From: Kitagawia praeruptora
Taxonomy: Eukaryota; Streptophyta; Magnoliopsida; Apiales; Apiaceae
Direction of reading: 5' to 3'
DNA: 64,000 nt
Assembly: GCA_037693485.1 (NCBI GenBank)
Contig: CM075344.1
Span: 21,350,501-21,414,500 of the forward strand
How positions within the stretch are numbered: the stretch's first letter is position 1; each line of letters begins with the position of its first letter. Position numbers and translations under genes: made by a program. Positions 46,019-58,844 of the stretch are shown here, in pieces. The notes under the pieces are model-generated. The model had not been told where the DNA came from and did no database searches. It saw only the letters and a list, made by a program, of their open reading frames with translations.

Positions 46019-47100
46019 TTAATTACATGAAATGTCACTACCTATTATTTAAATAGAAAAAAATGAGTTTGTTTTCGTGGTGAATCGAACTTAGAACCTC
46101 CACTACACAAGTAATCCTACTAACCATTGTGCTACATGGACTTCATTGTTTTGAGTTAAAAAACATTTTACATAAACCCAATTTCCCCATTATCTTATTT
46201 TTACTATTATTTTAACACATGTATAATTTAAGGGTATTGAGCCAATTAACCCCCTGTGAAATTACAATTATACCCTTACAAGTTATAAAATTACATGAAA
46301 TATCACTCTCTTATTTAAATGGAAATAATGAGTTTGTTTTCGTGGTGAATCGAACCTAGATCTCCACTACACATGTTATCGTACTAACCATTGTGCTACA
46401 TGAACTTTATTGTTTTGAGTTAAAAACCTTTTACATAAACCCAACCTCCCCATTATCTTATTTTTATTATTATTTTAATTTTTGAGTAAAAATAATGGTG
46501 ATTCACATTATTTTAAAAATATTATATTTTAGGATTCACAATATGGTACGCGCATTTTGAGCCAATAAACCCCCTGTAAAATTACGAGTTTGCCCTTATA
46601 TATTACAAAATTACATTGATTTGCCACTCCTTTATTTATTTGAAGAGAAAAAATAAGTTATTTTGTGTTTGTGGGGATCTGAACCCACAACCTCCTCCAT
46701 ATATTTCTTCCTCCAAATCATTATGCTACATTATGTTTTTTGGTATGGAGTTAAAATTCTTTTTACATAAGTTAGATCTCTATATTATCATGTTTTTACT
46801 ATTATTTTAATTTATGAGTAAAAATAGTAATGACAAATATTAGTTTCAAAATTTAAAATTTTACTTTTCAAATTATGGTACGTAATTATATACACTAATT
46901 TCAAAATTTTATTCTACGCTCTTCTTTTAAATGAGTTAGTTATTTTTGTTGTGAATTGAATCATTAACCTCGTCCAAACAATTCATCATTCCGATCATTG
47001 TACTACATATATTTTTGGTTTTTAGTAAATTTTTTTTAGACAAATTCGACCTCATATTTATTCTATTTTTAGTTCTACTTTAATTTTTGAGCAAAAGATA
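46019..47100 (-). repeat. Four-unit array of tRNA-like (SINE-like) repeats
   Basis: Four diverged direct units spaced roughly 265-330 bases apart, each with a tRNA-like segment on the - strand (46079-46138, 46345-46402, 46672-46732, 46951-47009). Units 1 and 2 have a perfect A box (TAGCACAATGG, consensus TRGCNNARYGG) and a near-perfect B box (GGTTCGATTCA in unit 2). Unit 3 has GGTTCAGATCC; unit 4 is degraded. Shared flanks include tttacataa and ccattatcttatttttactattat. Looks like a tRNA-derived SINE relative amplified in tandem. Confidence 0.65.
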
Positions 47101-47622
47101 ATGGTTATTCATATTACTTTTAAAATATTGTATTTTAGTTATAAAACATGGTGCGTAATTATATATACAACTAATTTAAAATTTTGATAATAATATCACG
47201 CAATCTAAATTGATTTATTTTCAATTAATTAAACATTTCTTACATATAATATTAACTATAATATATTTTATATTTTTACATAACAATATATAATTAAAAG
47301 ATGAGATCATTAAAAATGTCAGATACTACAAAAGTTAAAAAAATGAACCTTGTAGATAAGTTGAGAAAGATAAACTTCCTTGAAAAAAGATCATATAATA
47401 TATAATAATACAAAATATATGAATCAGTTCATATCATATGTACATCGATTAAAAGTCGTATAATACAACGTAGAGAAATTTTTGTTGGAAAGAATATTAA
47501 AAAATTCAAAATAAATTGTAAAAATGATTAAAAATACAGGCAAGTTAACAAATATATTAGATTTTAGTATATTGCATATCATGCACATACACAAAATATT
47601 ATGATCGATCAATCATATTATA
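47101..47622. other. A+T-rich spacer
   Basis: No gene recognised. Confidence 0.4.
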
Positions 47623-49462
47623 TGTGACGCCCCCAAATCCGCCCTGTCCGGGGACCCGGGTCGCCACATCAGGTCTCAGCATCCTGCATCACACGTTAGC
47701 TCAATAATAATAAAATCTTTATTACAACGGAGCAGAACAATCCCACTCCACAGATCCAAGATCGGATTCACACTTTGTTACAATATGCTTATTACATCAC
47801 CGAAAATATCTTGCAAAAGTCTATAAAGATAGAAAGGATAAAAGGTTCCAGCTAGCCATTCTAGTCCTTGTCAGCATAGCCTGGAGCTTTTCCCTTGCCT
47901 CTAGATCCCTGGCTGGACGTCTCACATCTTTCTTTCTTGACAGCTGAACAAATGTTGTAAAGCAAGAGTGAGCAACTATGGTGCTCAGCAAATTCTCTCC
48001 TGGCTCGGTACATAAATATAGTAATATATACGGAAAGAAAATACTCGAATTTAAATAAAACTGATAAGATAACAAACTCTGCAAATTTTGACTCAAGACT
48101 CGTCTCGAAAATAGAAATACTCGAAATGACTCTTTTTGTGAAACTCTGATGACATGATAAAAATAGTCGTCTCGAAAATAGAAATAGTCGTCTCGAATTA
48201 ATGAGATCGACCCGATAGCAACGAAATTGCTTCTACACTTATAGGGATCGTATTTCGCAAGTAAACTAATTTAACAGTATCGTAATGTTTAACGAAAAAT
48301 AATACTCAAAAAGAAATTATTTTATCCTAAGGAACAACAAATAAATCTCAAAATTGATAGCTCGAAAATAATCAAGAAATGAAATAATACGAACAGAAAT
48401 ACAAAATTTCCGAGAGTTAGGGTAGGAATGAACTTGCCTCTGTCTCGACGCTAAACTCAACCGAATAATAAAAGCGTTACCCGCAAGCGAATATCTCGAG
48501 TCTCAGGAAGGAATTTCTATAATTAATTATCAAAACTATTTTAGTATTCGGGTAAGAAATTAATCACGTAATGTAACATAATTCAGAAATCATGCTCTTG
48601 ATAAATAATTCTCGAACAAATAAAATTTAAGACATTCTCGTAAGTTTAAAAGTCTCACTAACGCCTTATTCATAATTTAATAAAATTAGATGGAGGCTCT
48701 ATTCACGTTCACCTATTAATTTTAATATTTCGAGTTTTATACATTATGCAACTCAAATACAATTATTCATAAGGAAGATTTTCACTTGATAGCCTCTAAT
48801 TATCTCTAAATATATGGCACTAATTTAATTGCTTAAAGACATATCTCGAATAACTTAAGTATTTTATAAAGTCTTTACTATTTATCGAAATTCTCATTTT
48901 ATGACGAAAGTCACTATTTTAATTAATTATTTAACTCGCACTCCTAATTTAAATTTGGCTCATAAGATTCACATCTTGAACTTAAGAAGGCATTCATAAA
49001 ATTCTCTTTGATTTTCTCAAATTCTCAATTTATTAGCATTATCTAATTTATTTAAATCCTTCCTACCTAATCGTTGAAATAAAAAAAAAGAAATGGTGCA
49101 AGTATTCATTTTATAAAATCTTTAATCCATAATTATTATCCCATTAAACGAATCAAGGCTCTATTATTCTATTTTTACTATATTAAATCCACTAAATCAC
49201 TTATTTAATCAAATTAAATCCATATAAGAATTTGTTCCTCTTTTTCATTCTTTTATTCCACCAAAATAAATCTCACAATTTACAAAATCCCCAACTTTTA
49301 ATATTCCTCTTTTATCAATAAAAACAATTTAATTAGCACAATTTAATTAGCATTTCATAACCAATATAACTAATAATAATAAAATAAACCACCACCACCG
49401 ATGGGCGGCGACCGTCCGGTCGCCACGGCGGCGCCGGCGGTCTACACCACCACCACCCGCTG

Positions 49463-49496
<34 letters not shown>

Positions 49497-49521
49497 CTGA
49501 TCTCTCTCTCTCCCTCGCCTG

Positions 49522-49552
<31 letters not shown>

Positions 49553-50369
49553 CGGCCGCCCCTCTCTCACTCTCCGATCTCTCCTCTCTCTCGTTTCCTT
49601 TCTCTCCACCACTCTAACCTCTCGATTTCTCTCCACTCCCCTCTGCTCTCTCTTTCTCCGCTCCTCCATCTCTGTTTCTCCCTATCTCTCTCTCGTCGCC
49701 GCTCCCTCTCTCCCTCTTCCTCTCTCACCGTCGCTCTCTCTCTCTCTCCGTCGCTCTCTCTCTCCGTCTCTCTACCATCTCTCGCTCTCTCCCTACACTC
49801 TCCTCTCTCTTACAATCTCCCTCTCTGCCTTTCTCTCTCCCGCGACACACCCCTACCACCGCCGGCCACCATCACCGCCGCGGTGGCGGCTCCTCTCCGA
49901 CATGCATCCACCAACGTCCCCCTCCCCAAACACAATTCCAACAATTAACACATACTAAATCATAATCAAGAGCAATTCAATCATCATAAATTAAAACCCT
50001 AATGTTAAATTAAAATTTCAATCCACAATTTCAATCATAGCATTATCACATCAATATATAGTAAATAAAGAGATTGGGTAGATATAAATTCATACCCTCT
50101 TTGTGAAAACTCAATTTTTTTCAAAACTTGATTTAAAACCCAAATCTCAAAACCACATATATATATATATATATCAAAATATAGAGCTCTCAATCCTCTT
50201 CTTAAATTCGTTATTGCATGCAAGATCAAGGAAGGATCCGTGAAGATATTTGGCTTCAAAATTTAGATTTTAGTGTGTGGGTGTGTGTTTTTCTTATTTC
50301 ACCGAGAGAGTGAAGTGATGAGGAGGAGTAGGAGTAAAAAGTAATGAGCTTTTCTCTTGTTAATTCTAA
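47623..50369 (-). repeat. Ty3/gypsy-type LTR (partial), interrupted by the Helitron
   Basis: The + strand starts TGTGACGCCCCCAAATCCG, i.e. an LTR end ..GGATTTGGGGGCGTCACA on the - strand, very like the LARD LTR end (GGATTTGGGGGGTGTCACA). No matching start is seen before 50370, where Helitron sequence begins, so the LTR is probably split or truncated there. A GC-rich, CT-repeat block (49401-49900) lies within. No internal retroelement genes are in view. Confidence 0.6.
49401..49905. repeat. GC-rich block with long CT (GA) simple repeat
   Basis: CGG/GCC-rich segments (about 49400-49445 and 49855-49900) flank some 390 bases dominated by CTCTCT with interspersed C/T words. It contrasts sharply with the A+T-rich LTR around it. 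The long frames on either strand are low-complexity artefacts. Confidence 0.85.
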
Positions 50370-50402
50370 CTAGCTTTAGCGCCCGTGCAAGGCACGGGCA
50401 TG
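50370..50402 (-). other. Helitron 3' terminus: hairpin plus CTAG
   Basis: gcccgtgc-aag-gcacgggc (50381-50399) is a perfect 8-bp stem with a 3-base loop. On the element strand it is followed by GCTAAAGCTAG and then host T. This is the canonical plant Helitron transposition terminator and end. Confidence 0.93.
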
Positions 50403-50759
50403 ATCTAGCTATGGTCGATTTGGTGGGTTGTTATGAGTTAATGTGAATTATTTGTAGACGGGACTTGGCATTAGTTTGAGAAGAGAAGTTATAGGGCTCG
50501 AAAACTAAAGGAGAAGTAGAAGCACTATTGCATCTGAAACCCAAGCAGAATAAAACTTAATTTAATGCAGGGGGAAATTTCATAATATATAAGCGGTGTA
50601 AAAATTTGAAAACAGTAATCAAAGCTAAGTAAACAATGTAAACATGGTTTTTTTATTGCAGAGGTTGTATTTCCATTGGGGCATTGCGGTGCGCCATTAT
50701 TGGTTTGGAGATTTTGTTGTCATCTGTTTGGTTGGAGGTGTTGACGGATGATGAAGGCC

Positions 50760-53335
50760 TCAGGGTAAAGGTTGATTTATCCTTAGCTGTGTGTATTGCA
50801 GTACTCGTTTTATGAGGAGGTCACCAATTGAATTTGAGTAAGTTGAAGGTGCTAATTCCAGCTCAAAAGTGCAGGTACTTCCCATTATTCTTCTGATACA
50901 ACAGTGTGTTCTATAGTTGTCCTTAACCTGACATGTGCAATGGCAAGAGTTACATTTGCTATCAAATAGTGCTTTGTAGCAGGTAAATGGTGAGAGCATT
51001 CTTACATCTCGGTAGTATGCGAGGAAGTCATTGACGTGGTAGCCCGTCAATTGTTTTAATTCCCGATCGCGGATAATGATTATTGCTGTGCAGTTTCCGT
51101 CTTTCACAAGCATTGGTATTCCCATGCTGCATTTTGTGTAATGAGGTATAACGGATTAGGCGTATTTTGGAAATTGTGTATTTTTTTTGTAAGGTGTGAT
51201 AGTAGATCTTGGTAGCGTTTTTACCTCCCCATTTGTGTGACATAGTTTCGGCCGCAGCAAGGACAGTAATAGGTTTCTTCATTCATTCCCAAATGATGCT
51301 TGCAAGAGTTGCAGTAGATAGTCCGGGTTTGTTCAAAGAGTATGACATTGACGATGGTCACACTGCAACAATACTACATGGGAACATAGTTCTTACGTAC
51401 TACTTAAGTAGCGAGGTCTTTTATAATGATAAACATGCCAAGAGTATACGCATGTAGAAGTATCAAATTTTGCATGGCAAACTTCCAAACATGAAAATAG
51501 GGTATGAACATGTAGTGGCTACCAAATATGAGAAGATAATATGTAACAGGGCAGTGAAAAATATACATTCATATAGTGTTATTGAAACTCCATAAAATAA
51601 TAATTATTAAGCTGTTGGGTTTTTACATTTTAGCAACCATTTATTAAATAACTACCCCCCCCCCCCGCTTCAAACAATAAGGACAACTGCTAAATTGGGA
51701 TGAACTTTGTCTGTGCATATCTCAATAGGTTGGGCATCCAAGGGAATGCAACAAATGTAGAAAATAAAATAAAAAGCAAGACATTAGGGTTTCCTGAGTC
51801 CATAATCCTGTGAGCCGGATAAGTGTAGGTGTGTACCTTTTGATGAATCCATAGTGGAGTTGCTAGTATTTCACTTAATGTTGAGGTGGGTGGATCGTTG
51901 CTAGGGTGTAGCAGAGTGCCGAACAGAGTTTCTTGGGGTACAGGACATATAAATTCACCATACTCTTCTGCGACTCGCCGGCCAAGGTTGTTTGTGTCTT
52001 GATATTTTGGTTGAAAGCAAATGGTTGTTGACTGAGTTGATGATAAGTACACAGTTCCTGCAAAGAATCTAGATTTAGTATGACAGTGGAGTAAGAAAAA
52101 CATGGGGTTGGTTTAGAATAGTTGAGGGTATTTTAGTTATAAGGCCCTGGTTTGTTTATATTGGTAGTAGGTTGTTGTACCCATATTTTGCTTGGCTAAA
52201 AGGGCGGTAATGATGACCACCACATTCTTATGCCGATGGCTACCAAAATTCATTTCAAAGATTGCCGATTTGATTCCCCAAAGGGAGATCTTTAGCTCTT
52301 CGAGGCTGCATTGAACATAGATGACTCAGTTAATCATTGGGGGAAGGATGTTCTCCTTTTGTGGGCAAATAAATAATGCGAGTATGTTTGAAATGGCTAT
52401 TTATACCTGCTCATGACTAATGTTAAATCTAGTCTTTCAATGTCATTTGTCCGGTAGTCAATACTTCCCACGCTCTTAATGACACCACAAGCGTCTGTAA
52501 CAAACAAGCAAGTAGATTTTATTATTGTTTCTTGTGAATGGTAAGTTCATTATAAATATCGGCAAGCATTGAGGTTGGCATGAATTAAGTATACTAATGT
52601 GTTTTTTTTCCTTTCTTGCTGTGTTTAAAATCTGCTAGGTTTGTGTATGTAAATAACGTAGTAAACTGGTGACATTATTATTCTGTGCTTCGTAAGGAGT
52701 GCTTGGGAAAACAATTTTTGCAAGTACTAAATGTCCCAAAAAAACAGGTTAGTAAATACGTGCCAAAGCGTGGTAAGTAGGGTACATATACCAGTAAGTT
52801 TTGTTGCGTCTCCAAGCCGAGAGAGAAATGTATTCCTTGAGACTAAGTTGAATTTAAAGCGGTTTATTCCACATGTGTACATTAAATCAGCAATTGTCGT
52901 TTTTTTGGACAAAATGATCACCCTGTCCGTGTTGATGGGCTTGGTTGCTGCTGTTGCTGGAGCAATTCGAAAGTCGGACATAGAGTACAGCAAACCAACA
53001 CACAACAGTGGGCGGAAACGTGCTCGATCTGCAAAGTCTATGACAGCCCAATACTGGTTATCCTGGAAAGTGACAGGGTGCTCGTTAGGTGAGTTCATGT
53101 GGCAGCAGTATTCAGGAAAATCTAAGTGAATACGAGATGTAATGGTTACCTGTGCATCGAGGATGATATAATTCATCATTATTTCGTAATAGTTGTCCAA
53201 TGAGCGGCTGTCCCATTCTGCCAGGATCCGTATTGGTATTTTTCTGCTGTGAAAGCCGAACCTGAGGTCCCGAAGTCCTTGGTATGTTGGGATGAATGTG
53301 CGTTTCTGCGAGGCAAATAACCCGGTCTGGGCCAT
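50760..53335 (-). CDS. RPA70-like OB-fold protein A of the Helitron
   Basis: Probable single-stranded DNA-binding protein. Start MAQTGLFASQKRT at 53335 (context AAAATGG). Five exons join in phase by GT-AG: 53335-53150, 53062-52792, 52494-52407, 52305-52181, 52057-51837. They show DLRFGFHSRKIPIRILAEWD (first OB fold), DVIVL-like DACGVIKSVGSIDYR and LEELKISLWG with VVVIITALLAKQN (second OB fold). Further on come a four-Cys zinc ribbon (YCNSC..YYCPCCGRNY, to about 51225) and the third OB fold (LVKDGNCTAIIIIRDRELKQ, 51126-51006), ending TCTFELELAP near the stop at 50760. The link between 51837 and about 51345 does not resolve in frame, so it may hold a lesion or an exon I missed. It has diverged far from gene B. 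Confidence 0.7.
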
Positions 53336-54919
53336 TTTTGAGAGAGCTGGACTATGTTGCCTGTATTATGTTGTGAGTTGTGTTGTTGGCAGGGGTGAGT
53401 ACTTTATATGTGGCTGCTTATTTATGGTGGCATCTGAGGAGGTTTGTTTCATTTTCCTTGCATTAATAGGATGGCAGTTTTTAATAACGGTGTGAAAGTG
53501 GAAAGGCTGGATAATGGGAGTTTGAAAGAAAGTGAATAGGGAGGTTTTTTTTTCCTTGCATATTTACAGCAGTAAAAATGTGCATAATACATAATCAAGC
53601 GTTTGCAAAGATAAATATTTTATTAGTCTAGAAATTAAATTGTTAATGTATTTAAGCAAGCACAGATGATATGAGCCAGTGTCATTTTTGTTAGGCTAAA
53701 TTTGTATTTATTATTCTTACATCCAAGCTGGCCTTGTTGGCTTCCTGTTATGAGTGACAGTTGATTATTTTTTTTAGAAAATACTGGCTGTTTGATTTGC
53801 CTAGTATCCGTGGTTTAGTTGGCACTGAGGGTTCTTTGATAACCGGGGGTCAGTTCTTGGCTTATTTCATTTATGTGCCTTTCACTGGTTTCTAATTGAA
53901 TCTTCCAGCGACAAAACTTTGCCTGCATTGGTAGTGAAGGAGAGCGAAAATGAGATTGTGTATCAATTATTGCGTACGCGATGCAAGTTGGCAAGTCCAC
54001 AGTATGTGCAATAAAAACATTGTTATGTTCTAAAGAACATGGAGAGGATACATGTATAACATGTTGACCAAGTTGGCCTCTTGACACTGATGTGTCTATT
54101 TCTTGTTAATTTAGCTTGTACCGATATATCACTTCTATCAGTAGTACGTATATGGGTCTGACAAAATCAGAGAACATAACTCAATAACATGTTTAGGGTT
54201 TGAAGAGAAGAACCACACAACGGTATGTTGAAAATGCTATTTGTGGAGGGGGTAGGAGGTAGCGAATAAATCAGAAATGAAGGTTGGAAGCTAACAATGA
54301 CCAGAACAATTTAGAAAATTTTAGTAATTCAGACACCCAGAACAAGACGAATGTGTGCACTGTGCAGTATACTGTTGTGATGTTTTAGACAATATCTACC
54401 TAACAGAGACAGTTTCCTGAATCTCAAGAAAGCTCCTAAGTTGATTTTTCTTTGTGCGGGTATACCTGGGGCATCAACTGATATGGATCAAGCACAATTT
54501 TGGTGTTTGACAATAATCCTGTTGTATCATGGGGTATTTAAAGGCGTTTACAGCAAGTAGCAGATAGGTGATGAGTTTGAGTGTTTTGTTGAAATTACAT
54601 TTAAGAGTTAGTATGTAGCTAAACTTAGTGGACCCTGTTTAATAGTATCGAGGGCTTTGTGGAGGTATACCTGCCACAAATAATTGGGTAGGAAATCTCA
54701 TTGTAACTCAATCCTTCTTAACCTTAGCATGGGCTGTTGGAATGTCTGTAGACAAAATTATTGGGGTTTTTTTAAAATGCTGTTGCATATAGTAGGGACA
54801 GAAAGCTTTACCGTAGAATGTGATAATGTATAACTTGTGGTTGAACAATAGCTTTGCAGTATCATGTTTATGCTCAGGTATTCTAATTGGCTTGTGTTCA
54901 GGGTAGAAAGTACTCCACT
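53336..54919. other. Helitron spacer between RPA-like genes, left part
   Basis: No gene recognised. 54087-53815 is an open - strand frame of 90 codons with no known motif. An 8-bp hAT TSD (actccact) is at 54912-54919. Confidence 0.4.
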
Positions 54920-55514
54920 CTATGAAGCATGGGTGCGGGTGCGGGTGCGGGGGTGCGCGATACGGGGATTCGGCAATTCGGCAAAATAAAAAAAATGGGG
55001 ATACGTGGGGATACGGCAAAAAAATAAAAAATAATATATATATTAAATAAAAAGGAAGAGTAGCACTCAAATTAAACCAAATAGTCAAAATGTCAAATAC
55101 TTAAGTAGTTCAATTTCATCATCCTTAGTTCCTTACTAAATAAAAGACATAATAAAAGCTTGTTTAAATCACTTAACATTGCAGAAAAGCTACTTGATAA
55201 AACATTGAATTTTCACATTTCATGTAAATTGTAATAAAAATGCTTTTAAATCACTTAACTAACATATATAAGTGATAATAAATGAATATATAACAATATG
55301 ATTGTAATTAAAAAGCAAAAAAAATATTAAAAATTGACCATACGCACCCCCGCGCACCCCCCCTAACGCACCCCCGCGCACCCCCGCGCACCCCTTGACA
55401 GAAAAGCGGGGATACGCCACGTGGCGCACCCCGTACGCACCCCCGCGCACCCCCGCACCCCCGAAGCGTGGGATACGCGATTCTTCACCTAGGTGAAGAA
55501 TCCCTGCTTCATAG
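54920..55514. mobile_element. Non-autonomous hAT element with GC-rich arms (595 bp)
   Basis: Ends CTATGAAGCA and TGCTTCATAG; the exact 8-bp TSD actccact is at 54912-54919 and 55515-55522. Next to each end are arrays of gggtgcg / cgcaccc words, denser at the right (55343-55463), around an A+T-rich centre. No transposase. Its TIR differs from that of the hAT at 12499, so it is another family. Confidence 0.92.
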
Positions 55515-55522
55515 ACTCCACT

Positions 55523-56141
55523 AAACCGATACAATAAGATTTATGCTTTTATGTTGAGATATATTGGGGGAACTTTAGTCTTAAATTATGGAGTACCTGT
55601 TAAAAATCCTATTAGAATTAAATGACATTCCCATGGTGGACGACACAATGTTGTGTGATGCTTCAAGATAATTTTAAACAATTCTGGATTGAAATATCAG
55701 AACATTGTACATGCTTGAACTGGAACGCAATTTCAATGTCATACAAAGCCTAGGCATGGGATGAAAATGTAGCATATATGTAAAAGGCGTTAATGTTCCG
55801 CCAAGCAATGGGTTTGGATTTTTTTTTTTCTGTGGGACCGAGAGTTTTATTTTTTTAGTCGAATGGTAAACTTGTCACTGGTTTGGCGCGACAATGCGAT
55901 AATAGGGAGGCAACAAAAACACTCTAGGAACACCGGGTTTAAACATTTACCCAAGAACTTTACATAGTAAACAGCGAGATACGTTGTGGATGGAAATAAG
56001 GGGGGGGAGAAACAACTCATATTCTTAATGATAAAAAGTTCAAATGCATGTAGGTTGAGATGGCGCCCAGAAGTATATTAGGTGCGATTACATAATTTGC
56101 TTAGATAATATTTTGGCACGAGCATATATAACCGTGGCCCC
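55523..56141. other. Helitron spacer between RPA-like genes, right part
   Basis: 3' flank of RPA-like gene B. No gene or repeat recognised. Confidence 0.4.
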
Positions 56142-58844
56142 TCAAGTGAGCTTTTGTTTTTTGCTTGGGCCTGCCTCTGTATTAGGAGCTGGTGGAAGGC
56201 TGTTTGGGGGTGGAGTGAGAATCTCAGAGAGACGCGTGACTGTGTAGCCAGCTCGTCCACCTTGATTGAAGGAGTTAACCTTAATGTTGAAGGCGCATTT
56301 CTTTCCCACGAGATTGTTCAGCATAGGAGGTATATCCTGTGTTAGATTTCCCTGCATGTACATGTCCATCTCATTAAATTAGTCTTTAGTAAATGGTGTC
56401 ACTATACGTCATTTTGCATTGTTGGATTGAAGGCCGGGTATTGTGCAAAATTATAGGATGATTACCTGACCAATGTCTGTTATGAGACGTTCGATTGGGA
56501 TGCCTAAAAGACGCTCGACCTCTTTGTTAAAGAGGGTGAAAGTGGTCTTGCCCGAGTCATCTTCCACGATCACAACGATCATGTAGCTGCAATAATTTGG
56601 TTAAATTTTTTTGAGAGTGCAGGGTGTAGCATACAATTTTTTGCAACGAATGTTAGTCAGTAGGTAAAACATGAGCAATGGTTTGAAGGGGGCTAAAAAT
56701 AAAACACACTAAGGTCGTAATGGGTTACCGTTCTTTGTAGCCTTTGGTTTCAACAGTGCATTTATCACAGTAAAACTTATCGTCTTCAATTCTTATCTTC
56801 TTTGGGCACTTGGGGCATGCATTGTAGAACCAGTCGTCATCACTTGAGACTGCAATAATTGTTGCCTCGCAAAGGAAGCGTAGTTCCTGCTTGGAAGTTG
56901 AGGTGTGGTCAGTACGCATAAACTGCATAATAATAAGAAATGGTAAATCAAGATTAATTATAGTTTTTAAGACTGGTCACCTGTGATTCTTCTGCCAATT
57001 CCACATCCAATATGTCTCGAATTGTTGCTTCTTTCAACGAGTTCTTTTCCGTGACAACGAAATTTTTTTGCTTCGGTGGTAGCAAGGATGAACCTGGTTC
57101 AGTTGCTGCTGCTGCCATGATATTGTCCTTTAGGGTCTTAAGGGGTTTGTAATCAATATTAAAGTAGGTTTTTGTTCCATCTCCGCTAGATAGCACAACC
57201 TCAGAAGCTGGTTGCAAGGTGAGACATTGTTAGTAGGCTTGTTGGCCTAGGTTTCAGGTGGGTAAAACCGACTGTTGAAAGTGATTGATGGCTACACTTT
57301 TATTGGATCAAGCATTTCCAGTTATATTACAATGTAGGAGCACAAGGAAATATTGGTGCGCGAACAATTTAAAGAGTACGATCTAATTATTATCAATAAT
57401 AACACACATCAACAATTTCGTACACTATAATGCGGAGATCATTTCTGGATAGCTGCTTTAAAAGCCTCGCCACTCCAAAAAGTAGGCCAGAAATGAATAA
57501 AGCCAAAGCTCATCACACCACCATTTTAGGAATACAAGTGTATAACTATTAATTCTTATGAGGCAACATCTTGGCATATATCAGGCAATAGATTATTTGC
57601 ATCTACACAAATTTGCTAGAGTAATAATTGTATAGACGCACAAGCTCGGGGAAGGGCTAATTAAATTCCTGGTTGTTTTCATTATGCACGCTTAGTACCT
57701 GGTGGAATATATATAATGAGTGTGTTTTTACCTGAGTATTGCTTAGCCAAAAGGCCAGTAATTACCACAAACGCGGCGGCACCCTCTGTAGCCGCCAATC
57801 CTTCCTGGAATTGAGCCGCCCTGTCTTCCCATAAGGTCACAATCACTTGCTGCTTTCTGTGGGAGGGAAAAATTGCGATTATAATATGTGGTCATCATTT
57901 AAAATCTTATAAGTATGAAGGTTTGGCAGCTGAGGTGTATTGCCATAGTGCGGGTAGGGTAGTGTTTCCCTAGACCAGGTAAGAATGCCAAACTAATTTT
58001 ATATAAAACCATATAGAGTTTGCAGGCGAGGATATGAAATAAAACTAAATTAAATAGTAGGCGTGTTCAGGAAAGAAATAAAAATTCTATGAGCTTTCTA
58101 AATGATTCTAGTTTAACCTGTTGTCAACTAACAGGACATCCAATTTGTTTGCGCCGTTTGACGCTGGCTCAAGAGGTCCAATATCCTGGACCAAAACAAT
58201 AACATCTGCATGTATGCAGCAACCGTTAATGAATTGTTTAGGCGAGATTAAGCATAAAGAACCTGGGAAAAAGATTTTTTGGTACTTATGAAGTTGTCTG
58301 TGGCCCATTTGAGGGCCGGTACGGCTTCAAAGTTGGTCAGGCGAAAGAAGAATCGCGGGATGCGATCCGTGTCTTCCAAGGGGGTGACCTCTGTCTTGTG
58401 GTAAAATGTCAAGGCCAGATCTCCATTAACGTGCCTGTATTTTCCTTTGACAGCAACAACTTTGAACTCGAATATGGAATAAACTCCACCTTCTTTCAGC
58501 AAGGGAAAGTAGTCCCGGTTTTGGTTGTTCCAGACCGTCAATAGAATCTCGGTTTCCTGCAAAATTTTGGCATGGGCATGTTATGTGAAATCAGTACGAT
58601 TAAATATGCTTCCTTGCAAGAGAGGAAGTAATGCGAGGTATGGTATCGAGAGTAGCCATTAGATGGCCGTTTTGGACCTTACCTCTTCGTCGACGAATAT
58701 GACCCTGGTATAAAACAATTTTTTTTGCTGTGCCATTGGCTGCTTTTGGCCGGTTACGCCCCATATGCGGGTTGCTCGGACATGGATTGTTGCCTTGCAG
58801 GTTTTTGGAGTTAGTTTAGAAATCAATGTATATTGAGGAGCCAT
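56142..58844 (-). CDS. RPA70-like protein B of the Helitron, 8 exons, apparently intact
   Basis: Single-stranded DNA-binding protein of the RPA large-subunit family; probably coats ssDNA during rolling-circle transposition (family inference). Exons: 58844-58683, 58556-58286, 58205-58118, 57856-57732, 57207-56981, 56922-56729, 56586-56466, 56351-56142. All have GT-AG borders and matching phases, giving 465 codons without a stop. Start MAPQYTLISKLTP. OB fold 1 is about residues 3-145 (RATRIWGVTG, LLTVWN), OB fold 2 about 146-225 (VIVLVQDIGPLEP, QQVIVTLWEDRAAQF, FVVITGLLAKQYS). A four-Cys zinc ribbon (CPKCPKKIRIEDDKFYCDKC) lies near 330, OB fold 3 after it (IVEDDSGKTTFTLFNKEVER), and a basic tail SKKQKLT ends it. 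It lacks the N-terminal protein-interaction domain of cellular RPA1. Confidence 0.85.

Noticed and set aside
46345..46402. True tRNA gene on the - strand
   Set aside because: Box A and box B fit, but I see no acceptor stem or anticodon arm and the segment is one unit of a longer repeat.
49401..49958. 185-codon + strand ORF, Leu/Ser-rich
   Set aside because: Produced by the CT simple repeat; low complexity, with an equally long frame on the other strand.
55259..55534. 91-codon - strand ORF with Gly/Arg/Val repeats
   Set aside because: Translation of the GC-rich arms of the hAT element at 54920-55514.
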